A stretch of 64,000 nt of DNA from Takakia lepidozioides (Eukaryota; Streptophyta; Takakiopsida; Takakiales; Takakiaceae), in contig CM060734.1 in the NCBI GenBank assembly GCA_030704615.1, positions 3,224,001-3,288,000 of the forward strand, read 5' to 3'. Below are positions 33,336 through 45,340 of the stretch, one piece after another. Each line of letters opens with the position of its first letter. Position 1 is the first letter of the stretch. Made by a program: the position numbers and the translations under genes. The notes under the pieces were generated by a model. That model had not been told where the DNA came from, made no database searches, and worked only from the letters and a program-made list of their open reading frames with translations.

Positions 33336-34872
33336 CCAGATGTGACAGGCATCTGGTGGGATCATGGTGGTTGGAGAATCAAAGAATTTGATGTGAATCA
33401 AATTCCCTGTGGAACTGAGAAAGAAAGATTGTCCAAACAATTCTTTCAGAGATTCTTGGGATTGCCAGACGGTTGCAAAGAAAACATTCTTAAGAGAGTG
33501 CATGATGCTGATCGTGAGTGGGGTCTGGAGAAATGAGTGATAAAGATTTATCAAGTGGCATGTAGAGGGAGAGCAAGTTGGTTACCGACACTGGTTTATG
33601 TGATAGCATTGTTATCCATTAAACGAGTGGAGTTTGAAGGCTGGGAGGAACGGAAAGTGAATGTTTACACTCATATGCATGAAGAACTTGTATTAGTAAA
33701 GAATTGGATTCCTAAGGATATCATGTGGATCAAACTTACACCAAGAACAACTTTTCAGACGTGTTTGCCATGTGGTTATATGGTAACGGAGATCTGTAGT
33801 ATACCCAAGGGTGCATTAAAGCTTGAAAGAAATCCAGGCATATACGAGAGATACTACAGAAGAGAGTTTTGGTTATTGTCTCATTAAATATATGAAAGAC
33901 ATGGGACATGAGTGATGAAAGAGAAGCTAGACTCCACAGATATTCAGCGAAAAGATAAAGTTATTTGAAAGCTAATTATCCATACCTTTGGGAGAGAGGA
34001 ATAGACATAGGGGAATCATCTGGACCTCTCACACCATTAAGACCAGAGAGTACATCACCCATACCAGAGGAACCAGAGTTGGATGCCACTCCTTCTTATT
34101 CTTTACAAGAAAGATTAAGGGATTTGATAGAGGAAGAAGATCAGCCACGAGGGGAGAGATCTGAGGTACATCCCTAGATTAAAGATTTGACAAAAATCTT
34201 TGATCAGAGTTGGCATGGGACACCAAAAGCAGGAACTCCAGTTTCTGAATCACAAGACAAAGGAGGAGAGGAAGACGTGGCAGAGCCAACGGAGAGTTCA
34301 GACTCTCCAACACCACTTCAGTTGAGTTATATGAGTGAGGAAGAGGAAATCCAAGAGAGGAACTTGGAAGATGGAAACAGAGAGAAGAATTTGGAAGATG
34401 AAGAGTATGAAGAAGTAGATCCAACAATTGAGGTTGAGACTACAACCAGGACATCCCAACCTGTTGGACCTGGATCAAGTGGAGCACTTGAATCACAGGC
34501 CAACAAAGGTGTCGGCTCAGGGGGATCAGGTGGGCAGCTTGGATCTGGCTCTGGGGGGACAGGGAGTGTGGGAAGTAGTGCAACTGGAGTTGGGAATACT
34601 GTAAGTATAGAGGGGCCAGTAGCAGGGAGTGCTCAGGGGCCAACACCTGGTGGGAGTTCCACCACTACAACAGTAGGTCCTCAAGGACTAGCACCAACAG
34701 GAGGACTAGTACCTATTAGTGGGCAGAGTGTAGGGCCACAGATGGCGGTACCTCCAACACGGGCAAAACCACCTTTTCCAATATATGCAGGGAAAGGGGA
34801 TCCTGATGTACACATCAGCCAATTTGAGCACATGTGTATTGTGAACAATGAGAATGGCGATGATGCCAAGAT
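33336..34872 (+). pseudogene. gag: Gag N-terminal half of element B (block a)
   Basis: Leader domain: VTGIWWDHGGWRIKEFDVNQ, FFQRFLGLPDGCKENILKRV, YVIALLSIKRVEFEGWEE, NWIPKDIMWIKLTPRTTFQT. It is interrupted by a TGA at 33535-33537 and frameshifts near 33890-34000. The acidic linker follows (ESSDSPTPLQLSYMSEEEE, REKNLEDEEYEEVDP), then the Gly/Thr-rich linker, then the start of core gag (PPFPIYAGKGDPDVHISQFE). The frame is cut at 34872 after GDDAK, where inverted integrase-side sequence begins. This copy shows the leader domain best. Confidence 0.85.
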
Positions 34873-36460
34873 AATTGCATTAATGGGCCCGTAATTAGTT
34901 TCGGCTGAAGTACCGGGTAGGTACTTTGACGGCCATGTTTGTCTTCTTGCATGATGGCACCCGCTATTGCAGGACATGCAGTACGGAGCGCTTTGCCCCT
35001 TAGGCCACGTGTTCAATTTTAAACATGCTCCCGTCTTCCGCTGTCCACGTGGCACATTCTCCGAGTTTGACTACCAAACTTCTTTTACACTCACCGGCCA
35101 CTTCCCTGACGTTAACCCGCGTCCACCTGTCACTGACCCTATGGATTGTGCAACGTGTGTGGGTTGTGTTGGGCTGTGACAGGTTGTGTCAAACTGTGGT
35201 GGGCTGTGATAGCTGTGTGAATACCCATGTTCTTTGTGATGGCTATACACATTCGGCTTAACGACAAGTGCTTCATGTTTCTTTGGTGTTACCGGTGTAG
35301 GCTGTGACTGCATAGCATCTCTTTGTTAATGGTTTGTAACATGGATGTGTTATTATCATACATCTTCTGTATGACATAAGGTCCTTTCCATGGTGACTTA
35401 AGCTTAGAAGCTTTAATCTTTCCCTTCTTCTGCAACCACAGTACCAAATCACTCATCTTAAAAGTCTTCAATTTTCCTTCATCAAACTGATCCTTTCTCT
35501 TCATCTGAATTCTAGTCATGTTATTTGTTGCATCAGCACGTACTTCTTCCACATGATACAATTCATGTTTCCTAACTTTAATTGAATCCTCCAATTCCAT
35601 TCTCCTTCCTCATTCCGTTCTCATAGTAGGTAATAAGAATTCTACTGGTAGTAAAGCTTCCATACCATAAACTAATTGGAATGGTGTATACTTGGTTGTG
35701 ACTTTATATGAAGTCATGTATGACCACAAAGCTGTCAGCAACTTTGTATCCCAATCCGTTCTGTTTGCATTGACTATCTTAGCCAAGATAGTGCATAGTA
35801 TTTTGTTGGTGGCCTCTGCCTGCCCATTGCCCTGTGGGTAGTAGGTTGTACTCTTCCTGTGCACAATCATGAACTCTTTAGTTAATAGTTCTATGGTCTC
35901 ATTAATGAAGTGACTTCCCTGATCACTGATAAATTCCAGGGGACAGCCAAATCTTGTGAGTATGTTCTCATACATGAACCTTGCTGTGGACTTAGCTGTG
36001 TTGTCCCTTAGAGCCTTAGTTTCCACCCACTTTGTAGTATAATCAGTGGCTGTGATTATATACTTGTTCAGTGTATTTCTGGCTAGTGGATTAATTGGTC
36101 CAACAAAGTCTAGTCCCCATTTCTGAAATGGTTCAGTATGCATCGTAGGATGCAAAGCCATCTTCCCAGATCTTTGCAAAGGTCCTAGCCTCTGACACTC
36201 ATCACAACTCTTGCAATACTTGTGTACATCCTTGAACAAAGTAGGCCACTAGTAACCTGCAAGTAGTATTTTTCTACTGGTAGTCTCCTCTCCAAAATGT
36301 CCTCCAGCCACTCCTTTATGAACTTCTTCCAAAACTTTATTTACTTCATGGTGGTACAAGCATCGTTAAAGAACTCCATCAGGTCCCAGCTTATATAATC
36401 TTCCACCTATCATAGTATATGGTAAAGCTTTAATAACTATTCTTATCCTTTGCTCCTTCG
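34873..36460 (-). pseudogene. pol: Integrase of element B, inverted (block f)
   Basis: Minus-strand integrase equivalent to A 11.53-13.27 kb: zinc region with KSCDECQRLGPLQRSGK, catalytic core [59 protein letters not shown] and STTYYPQGNGQAEATNKIL, and the C-terminal RKKGKIKASKLKSPWKGPY. Here the positions broken in A (the GGA after QRL, the frame after NTAKST, and the WKGPY codon) are intact. A stop at 35611-35613 and frame changes near 36240 remain. A short decamer-repeat relic lies at about 35100-35260. Confidence 0.88.
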
Positions 36461-37240
36461 TATTCCATGACTATGCATGATGGGAAGCACAAGATACAGG
36501 TCACCACTAAGAAATCTAGTAGGTTACCTGCTACCAGAAGACCTCGTGGAGTCAGGGAGTATGACTGGAGGGGAGGACTTGATGAGGAGCAGGAAGCTAC
36601 CTTGTTTGTTGCACACCCAGAGTGGGAGCAGGTTGTAGAAATGCAACTAGGAGGCCTGAGTTGCTTTAAAGGTATCTGCTGTGGTGTAGTAACAGCAACA
36701 CCAATTGAGGGGGAAACAAGTAGTTACCCACCACATTTCTATGAAGAAATAGAGGGAGAAATAGAAATCCTAGAAGAACCAGCCACCGTGAGTTTACAGG
36801 ATGAAGTAGTGGCTGGATGGACAATCACAGCTGAGGAGCAGGTGAGAGAAGTGAATGTGGGAATTGAGTAGGAACCAAGAATGGTGAGAGTAGGGGCTGA
36901 CTTGGAGCCATAATTCTTTCAAATACAAAGATGTATTTGCTTGGAGCTATGAGGATCTGAAAGGGATACCACCTGAGATCTACCAGCATAAGATTGAACT
37001 GGAACCAGGGTCAGTACCAATCAAACATGCAAGGTACATGATGAATCCCAACTATGCACAGAAGATTGGGGAAGAGCTCAAGAAGTTGGCTGAGGCTAAG
37101 TTCATATACCCGATAGAGTATACAACTTGGTTGTCACCCATTGTGATAGTTCCCAAGAAGAATGACAAACTGAGAGTTTGTGTGAACTATAAAAAGTTGA
37201 ATGCTTGTACAAAGAAAGATCCCTTTCCTTTGCCATTTAC
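36461..37240 (+). pseudogene. pol: PR-RT connector and RT start of element B (block c)
   Basis: Plus-strand block equivalent to A 9.52-10.34 kb: ATRRPRGVREYDWRGGLDEE, HPEWEQVVEMQLGGLSCFKG, ELEPGSVPIKHARYMMNPNY, PIEYTTWLSPIVIVPKKNDK and YKKLNACTKKDPFPLPF. It breaks off at the junction near 37240. A TAG at 36869-36871 and a deletion near 36910 disrupt the linker. The single C missing from A at 10257 is present here. Confidence 0.87.
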
Positions 37241-38009
37241 TCCTCTCAGCACTGTTCAACAATCTGCTAGCATAGTACACAGGTGAATCTATGTTTCATG
37301 TGACATTTTGGGCTAACACAGCTCCCAATGCTTCTCCTAAGGCATTACAGTGTACATGAAATACTATATGCCAATGCGGGTTAATCAGCACAGGTGTAGT
37401 TGTTACTGACAATGTAAGTGCCTCAAATGCCTGTTGACATTCAGCTGTCCACGCAAACACTGCATCCTTCTTCAAAAGCTTGCTCAATGGGGCTGCCATC
37501 TATGCATATCGTCTGACAAACCTTCTATAATAAGTAGTTTGTCCAAGGGACCTCCTTAGACCCTTAACGTTACTTGGTGGTGGTGAGGCTTTAATAGCCT
37601 CTGTCTTTCTAAGATCCACAAGCAGTCCCTTCTTACACACAATATGTCCCAGTAGTACCCTTGAGTTCACGCAGAAAGTACACTTTTCTGGATTCAGACC
37701 AAGACCTCTCATCCTGCATCAAACATAATTCCAACTTCTGCAAGTGCTCATTCTTAGAGCTGTACACGCTGAAGTCATCTAAGAACACTTGCATGAAATC
37801 ATCCAAATACTCATGGAAAGATTCACTTATCACCCTCTGGAAAGTTGCTGGTGCATTACAAAGTCCAAAAGGCATGATTTTATATGCATAAGCACCCCAG
37901 TCTGTGATGAAAGCTGTCTTTCCCTGGTCTTTTTCCGCCACTTGCACTTGGTTATACCCATTGAAGCCATCCATGAATGAGTACATCTCATGACCTACCA
38001 CAGTGTCCA
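37241..38009 (-). pseudogene. pol: RT palm/thumb and RNase H start of element B, inverted (block d)
   Basis: Minus-strand block equivalent to A 10.36-11.12 kb: HEMYSFMDGFNGYNQVQVAE, MPFGLCNAPATFQRVISESF, catalytic QVFLDDFSVYSS, GLNPEKCTFCVNSRVLLGHI, RRSLGQTTYYRRFVRRYA, then AAPLSKLLKKDAVFAWTAEC and the RNase H start. Stops and a frame change near 37700 are present. It lies between two plus-strand blocks, the innermost of the three nested inversions. Confidence 0.88.
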
Positions 38010-38380
38010 TAGCACAACTGAAAGAGAAGCTTTGGCAATGATTTATGCAGTCAAGAAATTCAGGCATTACCTATTGGGAAGGAAGTTTATGTTCTATGTG
38101 GATCATCAGGCTTTGATTTATTTGGTGAACAAGCCTTTGATAAGTGGTAGGATAGCAAGATGGATGATAATCTTGCACGAGTTTGAATTTGAAGTTGTTT
38201 ACAAGCCTGGCCGTTTGCATCTTGTGGCAGATCACTTGTCACGGCTATCAACAGGAGAGATTGCCACGGGAGTAGACGACCAACTACCTAACGCGAGTTT
38301 ATTTGCAGTGGAAATGCAGGGAAGTGCAGATGATTGGTTAGATTGGCAGTGGCCAACCAGATATTACCTTACTCATGGTC
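38010..38380 (+). pseudogene. pol: RNase H C-terminus of element B (block e)
   Basis: Plus-strand block equivalent to A 11.13-11.50 kb: STTEREALAMIYAVKKFRHY, FMFYVDHQALIYLVNKPLIS, WMIILHEFEFEVVYKPGRLH, VADHLSRLSTGEIATGVDD, ending at TRYYLTHG. The junction with the next block carries the shared pentamer TGGTC. Confidence 0.87.
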
Positions 38381-40117
38381 GACCCAGCAATAAAGAGTAA
38401 GCTTCCATGCCATCATCCATTTTCAACACAGTCACTGTGATCTTAAAGATCACCTTCTGAATCTGTATCTTAACTCCTCTTATCAAGCCTAATGGCTGTA
38501 CACTCCGTTGATCTGCCATTGTTACTGTGAATGGGGCTAGTTTCATGTTATTTAGACCAAGCTTCTGTCTTAATTGGTCTGTCATAATATTCACTCCCGA
38601 GCCTCCATCTATCAGTACATCAGTCAAGTCCGTGCTTCCAATTCTCAAATGGATTACTGGCATAGAATCATCAAAGTCCATGACTGTTTCTCGCCCTTCA
38701 GGCTTCACATTATAACTGGTCATCTTACCGTTCAGGTCTGTGTTCTTTGTCACATGTGCAATCTGATTGATTGCTTGATACAGCCTGTGTCTACAATGGG
38801 GTGCCACAACCAATAGCTGTCCAATGATAATCTCAGCTTTGGACTGGCATACTACTTCAGCCAAAGTCCCTTCATTACTCTGCACTTGTGCAGCTTCTTG
38901 CTTCACTTCATCTTCACCCTCTTCATCTTCTCTATCAGAGTCAGAAGAATCTGCCATAGGGATATCAGTATCCTTTTGCATTTCCCTTATGGTATCAGCT
39001 ACTTCCTTGTGCAGTTCCTTCTCATCTCTCCAAGCCTCATCATCTTCAGGCACATCACTGCCATCTTCATTTACATCTTCTTCCTCATCCACTGGAGGTA
39101 TTAGTTTAGCTTTGCTTCTGGTAACTATCATTGTACTTACTTCTGGTACAAAACATGGCCTAAACATGTGAGCTGCCACCATTGGGCCCTCATTCACAGG
39201 AGCTCTCATCTCATTATGGTGTCCGATCCAGAATGGACATGCAGCTTTGCGATGTCCTGCCTGGTTACAATAGTAACACAGTTCTTCACCATTGGGTCCT
39301 CGCCCTTGGTCTGTTATGGGAATATTTCTATAATCCTGATTCCCTGGCTGGTAATTCCCCCTTAGATTACCCTGATAGTTGCCTCTGGGATTGCCTTGGT
39401 AATTCCCTCTTGGATTACCCCTCCCTGCCATTCCATTGTTATATCCACCAGGCCTACCATAGTGGTCTTGTTCATTGTTTCTTCTTGGCTGGGGCTGCAC
39501 TTGATGCATCCTTACTTGCCTAGGTTCTCTTGCAGCTGTCCTTCTGTTGTAATAACAATTCTCAGTAGAATGGTTATCCATTTTACAGATAGTACAGTGT
39601 TTCTCCTTCATGTGGCATTCAGCTGTGGGATGGCCTTAATTCTGGCATTTTGCACACCAAACACCCTTCCTCCAATGTGTTGCAGCCTCTGTGGCATACT
39701 TTTTCAAGATTTCTTCCAGTCTTTTCTCATAGTTATCCCTCTTCAACTTTTCCTTCTTCTTACTCTTCCTCTTGAGCTCTTGCTCTTCTTCCTCATCTGA
39801 CTCATCTTCAGAGTCCTCATCATCCTTTCTCTCTCTCCTGAGCATCCCCAATTGCTCAATTATGTTGGCTGTTTCAAATGCCTCTTCCACTGTATTATGG
39901 GGTAGCATATCCACTTTCTTTTGTAATTCAGGTCTTAGTCCACTCACAAACCAGGTCTTCTGTAACCCTGGTGCTGGTACAGCAGCCAGCTTTTTCATCA
40001 TTAACTCCATCTTTTCCATGTACTCTTCAATAGTTTCATGCTTCATTTGCCTTAACTGTTGCAAACTCCCATACACTTCATCCTCAGTATTGCTTGTCCT
40101 GAACCTGTTCCGGATCT
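38381..40117 (-). pseudogene. gag-pro: Gag C-terminus and protease of element B, inverted (block b)
   Basis: Minus-strand block equivalent to A 7.76-9.49 kb. From 40117 downward: RNRFRTSNTEDEVYGSLQQL, VDMLPHNTVEEAFETANI, acidic/basic stretch, knuckle 1 (CAKCQN…, with a stop at 39636-39638), knuckle 2 CTICKMDNHSTENC, RGNYQGNP repeats, and an intact knuckle 3 CYYCNQAGHRKAAC. A 412-codon open frame then includes the protease site VLIDGGSGVNIM, ending at LLLGRP at the junction. The best-preserved gag-pro segment in the window. Confidence 0.88.
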
Positions 40118-43100
40118 TACGCGTCCGACAAAGGGGGACCTTTGCCACATGTGCAGTCCTAGTGGGCATTCCAAGTGGGAATGTCAACAAATGGGGGTAA
40201 AATTGAGAAGTTACCCAATGAGGCAACAACCAATCAGGAACGTGAATTTCATGCAAGTGGTTCCCTCCAAGAAACAAGAACAAGAAATTAAAAAAATTAT
40301 GAGCGGAAGAGTAGGGGTTGCTCCGAATAACTAGCGTCTCGACGGGAGGGGCAATCAAAGCTATAGCTTTGTAGCTATGGCGGATATCACATACTATACG
40401 CTAGCTTTACTTCTTACGCAGTGGTGCAAGGACAGACGGGTTGAAAGTACATTCTCTCTCACTCACTATTTGCAAGCCCCACAGGCTTACACTCACTTAC
40501 CCGTTCCATTCTGTGCCAACCATACTTTCATGCTTTACGCCCTGCAAGCTTTCCTACAGCTATTCCAAACAAGGCCTTTTTGTTTGTCTGGGATGAAGAG
40601 AATTAGGGGAATGGAGGGTCTCAGGGTGAAGAGCACCACGATTTTACAGAAGCAGACAGTTGCTACACCACATGCAGTGCAGCTGCTGAAGGAGTTGCGA
40701 TTGGAAGGGCTGCTATGCAAAGAGTGGTCCTTGCATCATCGGGGGTTGGTGATCCAATTTATTCAGAATTTTGAGCCTCGGACATGAGTTACTCAGGTGA
40801 AGAGAGTGGATATAGAGATTACTCCCCAGTACTTGCAACAACTGTTCGAATTGCCATCTGGTCAGGTGAATGTGGATGAGCACAGGGCAAGATTGCAAAT
40901 AGGGGATGTGTTCCAAGAAACGAGTTTCTTTAGTACCCAGGGATACACCTGCACCAAGGCCGAGTACCCAGGGTTAAGGGAAGTTGGCCAAATACTGAAC
41001 GTTCTGTTTGCCATGAAACAGAATCAATAGTACCTTAGTAGATCTTTCACGGAGGAGGTACTGAAAGCCTTGAGAGGAGAGGATGTACAATGGTCTGGTG
41101 GAGGAGATGAAGCAGTTACAAAATACTACTGCTAAGTCCCCGATCATTGTGTCTGGCCCAATAATTACGCAAATTATCTTTGACTCTTGTTTGCTTGATG
41201 CGCGAGAACGCAAAGAGATGGGAGTGTTTGAGACAGCCACAACTGCGGTTGAGGAGCAGGGCTCTTCACAAGGTGAAGGGGGATTGGAGGGGCAGCACCA
41301 GTCCAAGAGACAGAAGCGAGATGCAACCGTAGTGGCAGATCCACTAGCTACAAGGAAACCACAAGATGATGTTTCCATAGCGCTTGTGCAGGATGAGGAG
41401 CAACAACATAGGGGGCTGTTATTGCTGGAAGCACGACCCTTGGAGAGGGAGGAAGAAGTTACTTCAGTGCCACAACCACCATAGCTAGTTGACTTGGTTG
41501 CCCCAGGGGTAACTCAGATTGTACATGTTGTCACACCGGAGCCTCTTGCTGTGGAAGGAGAAGGGTTGGACATCCCTACTACAGAGCAGGTAGTGGCAGA
41601 AATTGAGAAGGGTGACCTTCTCTATGAAAACTCTGGCATGGTCGGAGAACCAATAGTACCAACAAAATAGAGTCTACCCAGGGAAATCCCTGTTGTGCAA
41701 GTTATGCCCAAACCTGTGACAGAGGTTGAAGGGGTAGAGTGTAAGGGCATTGCAGCACCTGTGGAGGATGAGGTTGCTCAGGAAGAAGATCCTATGGGAT
41801 CATGGCCTAAATGGTTGGTGAAACATCACACTGTGGAGAATCAAGAGGACCAGCAGCAAGTTCTCCATGAAGACCCACGGCAGGCCATGCTTATGAGTTC
41901 CATAAGCATGACACTTAATTTGCTGGCACCTATGTGAAATCCCATGTTCCTTCCACGCAATTGGCAGCATTGAGGGAAGAGCTCAAGCAAGAGTTTGAGG
42001 AAAGAATTGCCACTGAGTGTGCAAATAAGGTGGATGTGGAAGCCAACCTCAAGTTGCAGAAAGAGTTGGAGGACACAAGGGCTGCTCTACAGCTTGCGAA
42101 GGAAAACTTGATTGAAGCAGGTCTGGAGCAGGAAAAATTGCATGAAGTACATAAGCAACAGCTATACCAGTTGCAGGTGAAGCATGAGGGCAAATTGCAG
42201 GAAGTGAAGTTGCTACATACAGAGTTGGAGTCAGTTCATCAGAAAATGACCATCCAATGTGCCACACTAACAACTACTCTGGAGCTGACTGCATTAGAAG
42301 TTAAGAATCAGGCTGACAAATGTTTGATGGTGGAGGCTGAATCAGTGGAGCAGGAAAAACTCATTGCTGACTTGAAGGCTACTATCCGTCGCAATGAGGA
42401 TACCTTTCAACAGTACAGTCAGGTTGAGGCTCAGAAGGACAGGTACATCCTTGAGTTGCAGCAAACACCCACAGCACGAAAGAATGAGCTTTCTGTGACA
42501 AATAAGGCTTGGAAGGAAGCCAATAATCTGTCTGCTGCCTATGCAGCTCTGGTTGAACCTCATGCAAAGCGCATGGAGCTGAGTTTGTAGTAGCAGTTGC
42601 AAACGTATAGACTCAAGAAGGAGCAGGATCTCACGGGTGCTACACAGGACTTGGTGGATAATCATCTTTTGCAAGTGTGGTTAACACAAGGGCCGGTGAA
42701 AGGGAAGGCACCAAGGAAGCTCACCCAAGAGGAGATGAATGATCTCAGACGGCAGGTGCAGAACATTGCCACAACCACTATAGACAATGTCTATAGTCAA
42801 ATAGCTGAGTTGCAGGATGATGTGGAAGGGCTGCAGACTTAAGTGGATGACTTGAGCTCCAACATTGACAAAAGAGCCTTTGTTCCTAAGGAACAGCTGG
42901 TGGCTACTTATTTGCATGCGCGGACTCTGATTTTCCAATCCTCATCACAGGAGGTGCAAGACTTGCCAACAACAGGAGGGACAGTGGCGCCAATATCACA
43001 ACAACCACAGCAGGTCGACACTGTTGATACCATGGCTTTGCAGCAATCTGAGGTTTGGGGGGATGCTTCTTTTAACCCTCCTAAGACTCATGCTGCACTT

Positions 43101-43740
43101 GAGTACAATCGGGTTGAAGTCCCAACACACAAAATAAACATATATATATCCAAAATGTGATAGTTAACTAGAAGTAGGTATGTTGCAGAAGGATCCCCAA
43201 CTTCGTTCTTGGTTCAATTTTGCTTTGGACAATTTGGCCAAAGAAAAATTGGGCCTTGACGATCTTTTTTATAAGGGACATGAAGCCAGGAAATACTTAC
43301 ATTGTTCCAAGGTCGTTGGCACACCCCTCATCTATACGAACAAGGAGCTCCGGGAGTACACTAATTTTGCTCGCAAGAGATTGATGCAGGTTTTAAAGTT
43401 TAAACTTCCAGACATGGTGGGCAAACACTGTGTGCCACGCAAGATTCCCGAGAAGGTCAGAGCACCAAAAGTCCACAGGGGGGAAGATGAGAGGAACCTT
43501 TCGACATGGCTGAGGACTATGCACTACAAATGGCAGAGAAGAAACGACGGGGATCTCCTATGCCTGAGAAGTTACCTCCTTATCAACCAAAGGAAGGACA
43601 GACGTTTCCATTTGGTGGCCAGTCATCTCCACCAGCCAGTGACAGGGCTCGGGCTTGTACACATTGCCCTCCACGGGACTCTCACCGACAGAAGGGTGCT
43701 CGTTCACAAAGGTTTGCTGATCCTAAACAGTAAACCGTGA
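40118..43740 (+). pseudogene. aORF of element B, near full length, with stops
   Basis: Starts with a perfect CCHC knuckle, CHMCSPSGHSKWEC (40143-40184). It then matches element A's aORF: LALLLTQWCKD, LQAPQAYTHLPVPFCANHTF, VKSTTILQKQTVATPHAVQL, TPQYLQQLFELPSGQVNVDE, LREVGQILNVLFAMKQNQ. Beyond A's truncation it has a Glu/Val-rich linker, a coiled coil (41930-42590; LREELKQEFEERIATECANK, LQKELEDTRAALQLAKEN), DNVYSQIAELQDDVEGLQT, and a tail ending just before the polypurine tract. Stops at about 40786, 41028, 41484, 41668, 41935, 42588 and 42841, plus frameshifts, make it defective. Its role is unknown; a nucleic-acid-binding or assembly protein is inference. Confidence 0.7.
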
Positions 43741-43750
43741 GGACACGGCT

Positions 43751-43770
43751 TTTTGAGGGGGGAGGGGTAA
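43751..43770 (+). promoter_or_regulatory. Polypurine tract of element B
   Basis: TTTTGAGGGGGGAGGGGTAA immediately precedes the 3' LTR, as expected for plus-strand primer formation. Confidence 0.85.
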
Positions 43771-44678
43771 TGTTAGAGGGCTATCTGGGACTTAGACAGT
43801 TTTACGGGTTCTGTGGGGTACCCTTAATTTTTGCGCAGACTTACGGATGGTAGACTTAGACCAACACAGGCTTTAGGGGTGGTACACAAGCTTACACAGT
43901 CAATCACGGCCTTACACAGTTTGACACAGCATTGTACAGACAGCTTGATACAGTCTATCACAGTCCGACACAGCCAGTCACAGCCCGGCACAGTCCGACA
44001 CAGCCAGTTACAGCCGACAGAGTTTGACACAGCCCGTCACAGCATTCACAGGGAACGGTTACCATGGCAGGGAACAACTATGTGGGAAGGACATTTACAG
44101 AGGGAACATACATTCTGTCTGGATGACAGTTAGTTAGTTAGGCAGTTAGAACAGCTTGCAGGTAGAAAAGGCAGAGTAGCAACGGGGAGAGGACACTTCT
44201 GGGATCACGACTTGGACATCACGGGAGGAGATCAAGCGGAGAGCACAATCTTGGAGCACAGGGGATGGAGATTACACATACAACGAGATGATGCTTGATT
44301 CATGCAAGCTGTAGAGATGTACTGTAGAGCATATTAGAGACACCATGGCTTCGGCCTGATACTTGATAGATCTTAATCTGATACATATTTCATACTCACA
44401 TTGTGTAGAGAGACCTGAATGAAGCTGTGGAATGAATGGATGAGTGATTGGAACCTGGTAGATTGCTGAAGCAATCTGATACTTAAATATAACAGTAAGA
44501 TAACTTGCTGACATGAAGGCAAGAATGAATACAAACAGGAAGCACTCCCATGATACACTAGTTGTAGGTCATGACTGATTGTTCTGAGCGGGCTGAGTGC
44601 GTAGAGATATCCAACTCTTCTATCTTGGAATTCCCACCTCGGATAGCAAAGGGATGGGTGAGTAAAAGCCACTCGACA
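43771..44678 (+). mobile_element. 3' LTR of element B
   Basis: Starts TGTTAGAGGGCTATCTGGG and ends AAAGCCACTCGACA, 908 bases, followed by the AATCT target duplication. It has a shorter decamer CACAGCC-type repeat tract (about 43890-44040) than the 5' LTR. It preserves the empty TGATA site into which LTR-C inserted in the 5' LTR. Confidence 0.92.
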
Positions 44679-44683
44679 AATCT

Positions 44684-45340
44684 GTCCAATCTTGCCTGGC
44701 ACAAATTTGGTGGGTCCTTGTTGTTTGTCCAGGTGAATTTCAAGTCCCCCTGCCTTGGAGTGGTTGCATCCAGAAGACCCACAACCAAACACATCGCATC
44801 CCAAGCGTTCTTCTCAGTTGCGGAGAGACCTTGGGCAGACCGTCCCAGCCTATCCGTGTCATCTTCCACCATGTTGAAGTCTCCCCCCATGAGCCAATGT
44901 TGGATTTGTGGGTGCTGCATCATTTTGTTCCTGATCTGGTGCCAAAACGCAACTCTTTCCTCTTCCCCATTCAGGGCATAAGTATTTAGTAAACCCACCT
45001 CATCCAACAATTGACCCAGATTCATAACAAGAAACTGGACTCTACCTTGGATCCAGATTGCATTGGAAGTGACGGATTGTTGTAGAGCGGGTGAGACCAA
45101 AATTGCTGTGCCACCCCTTGAGTCCACCATTGTGGGGTTCCAGTAGGCGGTGGCAGCACGCCATAAGGAAGCACCCAGGGAGGTTATTTTAACTTGTGCG
45201 CTTGTAGAAAAATGAGGTTTGATCCTCGTACATATGTGGAGGCCCAGCTTCTAACTCTAGCCCGTTTTGGGGCAGAGTGATGACAGCCAAGACCTCTCAC
45301 ATTCCAGGAGCACAGGGATAGGTTCATGTGGGAGGGACAG
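44684..45340 (-). pseudogene. LINE endonuclease domain, interrupted by element B
   Basis: APE-type endonuclease of a non-LTR retrotransposon. It begins with the family signature CSWNVRGLG (near 45310). After an in-frame TAA near 45196 it continues as GTAILVSPALQQSVTSNAIW, WLMGGDFNMVEDDTDRLGRS and LKFTWTNNKDPPNLCQARLD. The GDFN box and the ARLDR box are typical of L1-like enzymes, which nick target DNA to prime reverse transcription. The frame is cut at 44684 by the target duplication of B and resumes at 31603. RT was not found. Confidence 0.8.

Larger units (their letters stand above)
31604..44683 (+). mobile_element. Element B: complete LTR retrotransposon with TSD
   Basis: LTR to LTR spans 31609-44678, flanked by AATCT (31604-31608 and 44679-44683). 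Internal order is LTR, primer-binding site, gag, then blocks of alternating orientation covering integrase, RT, RNase H, protease and gag, then aORF, polypurine tract and LTR. Compared with element A every block occurs exactly once: a, -f, c, -d, e, -b, g. Three nested inversions restore the normal order. The 5' LTR carries a later LTR-C insertion. Multiple stops show the copy is dead. Confidence 0.9.

Noticed and set aside
34872-40117. Interpretation of the mixed-strand blocks as independent nested insertions of different copies
   Set aside because: Each part of the element is present once, the outer TSD is perfect and no block has its own LTR or TSD; nested inversion is simpler. Mis-assembly remains the main alternative.
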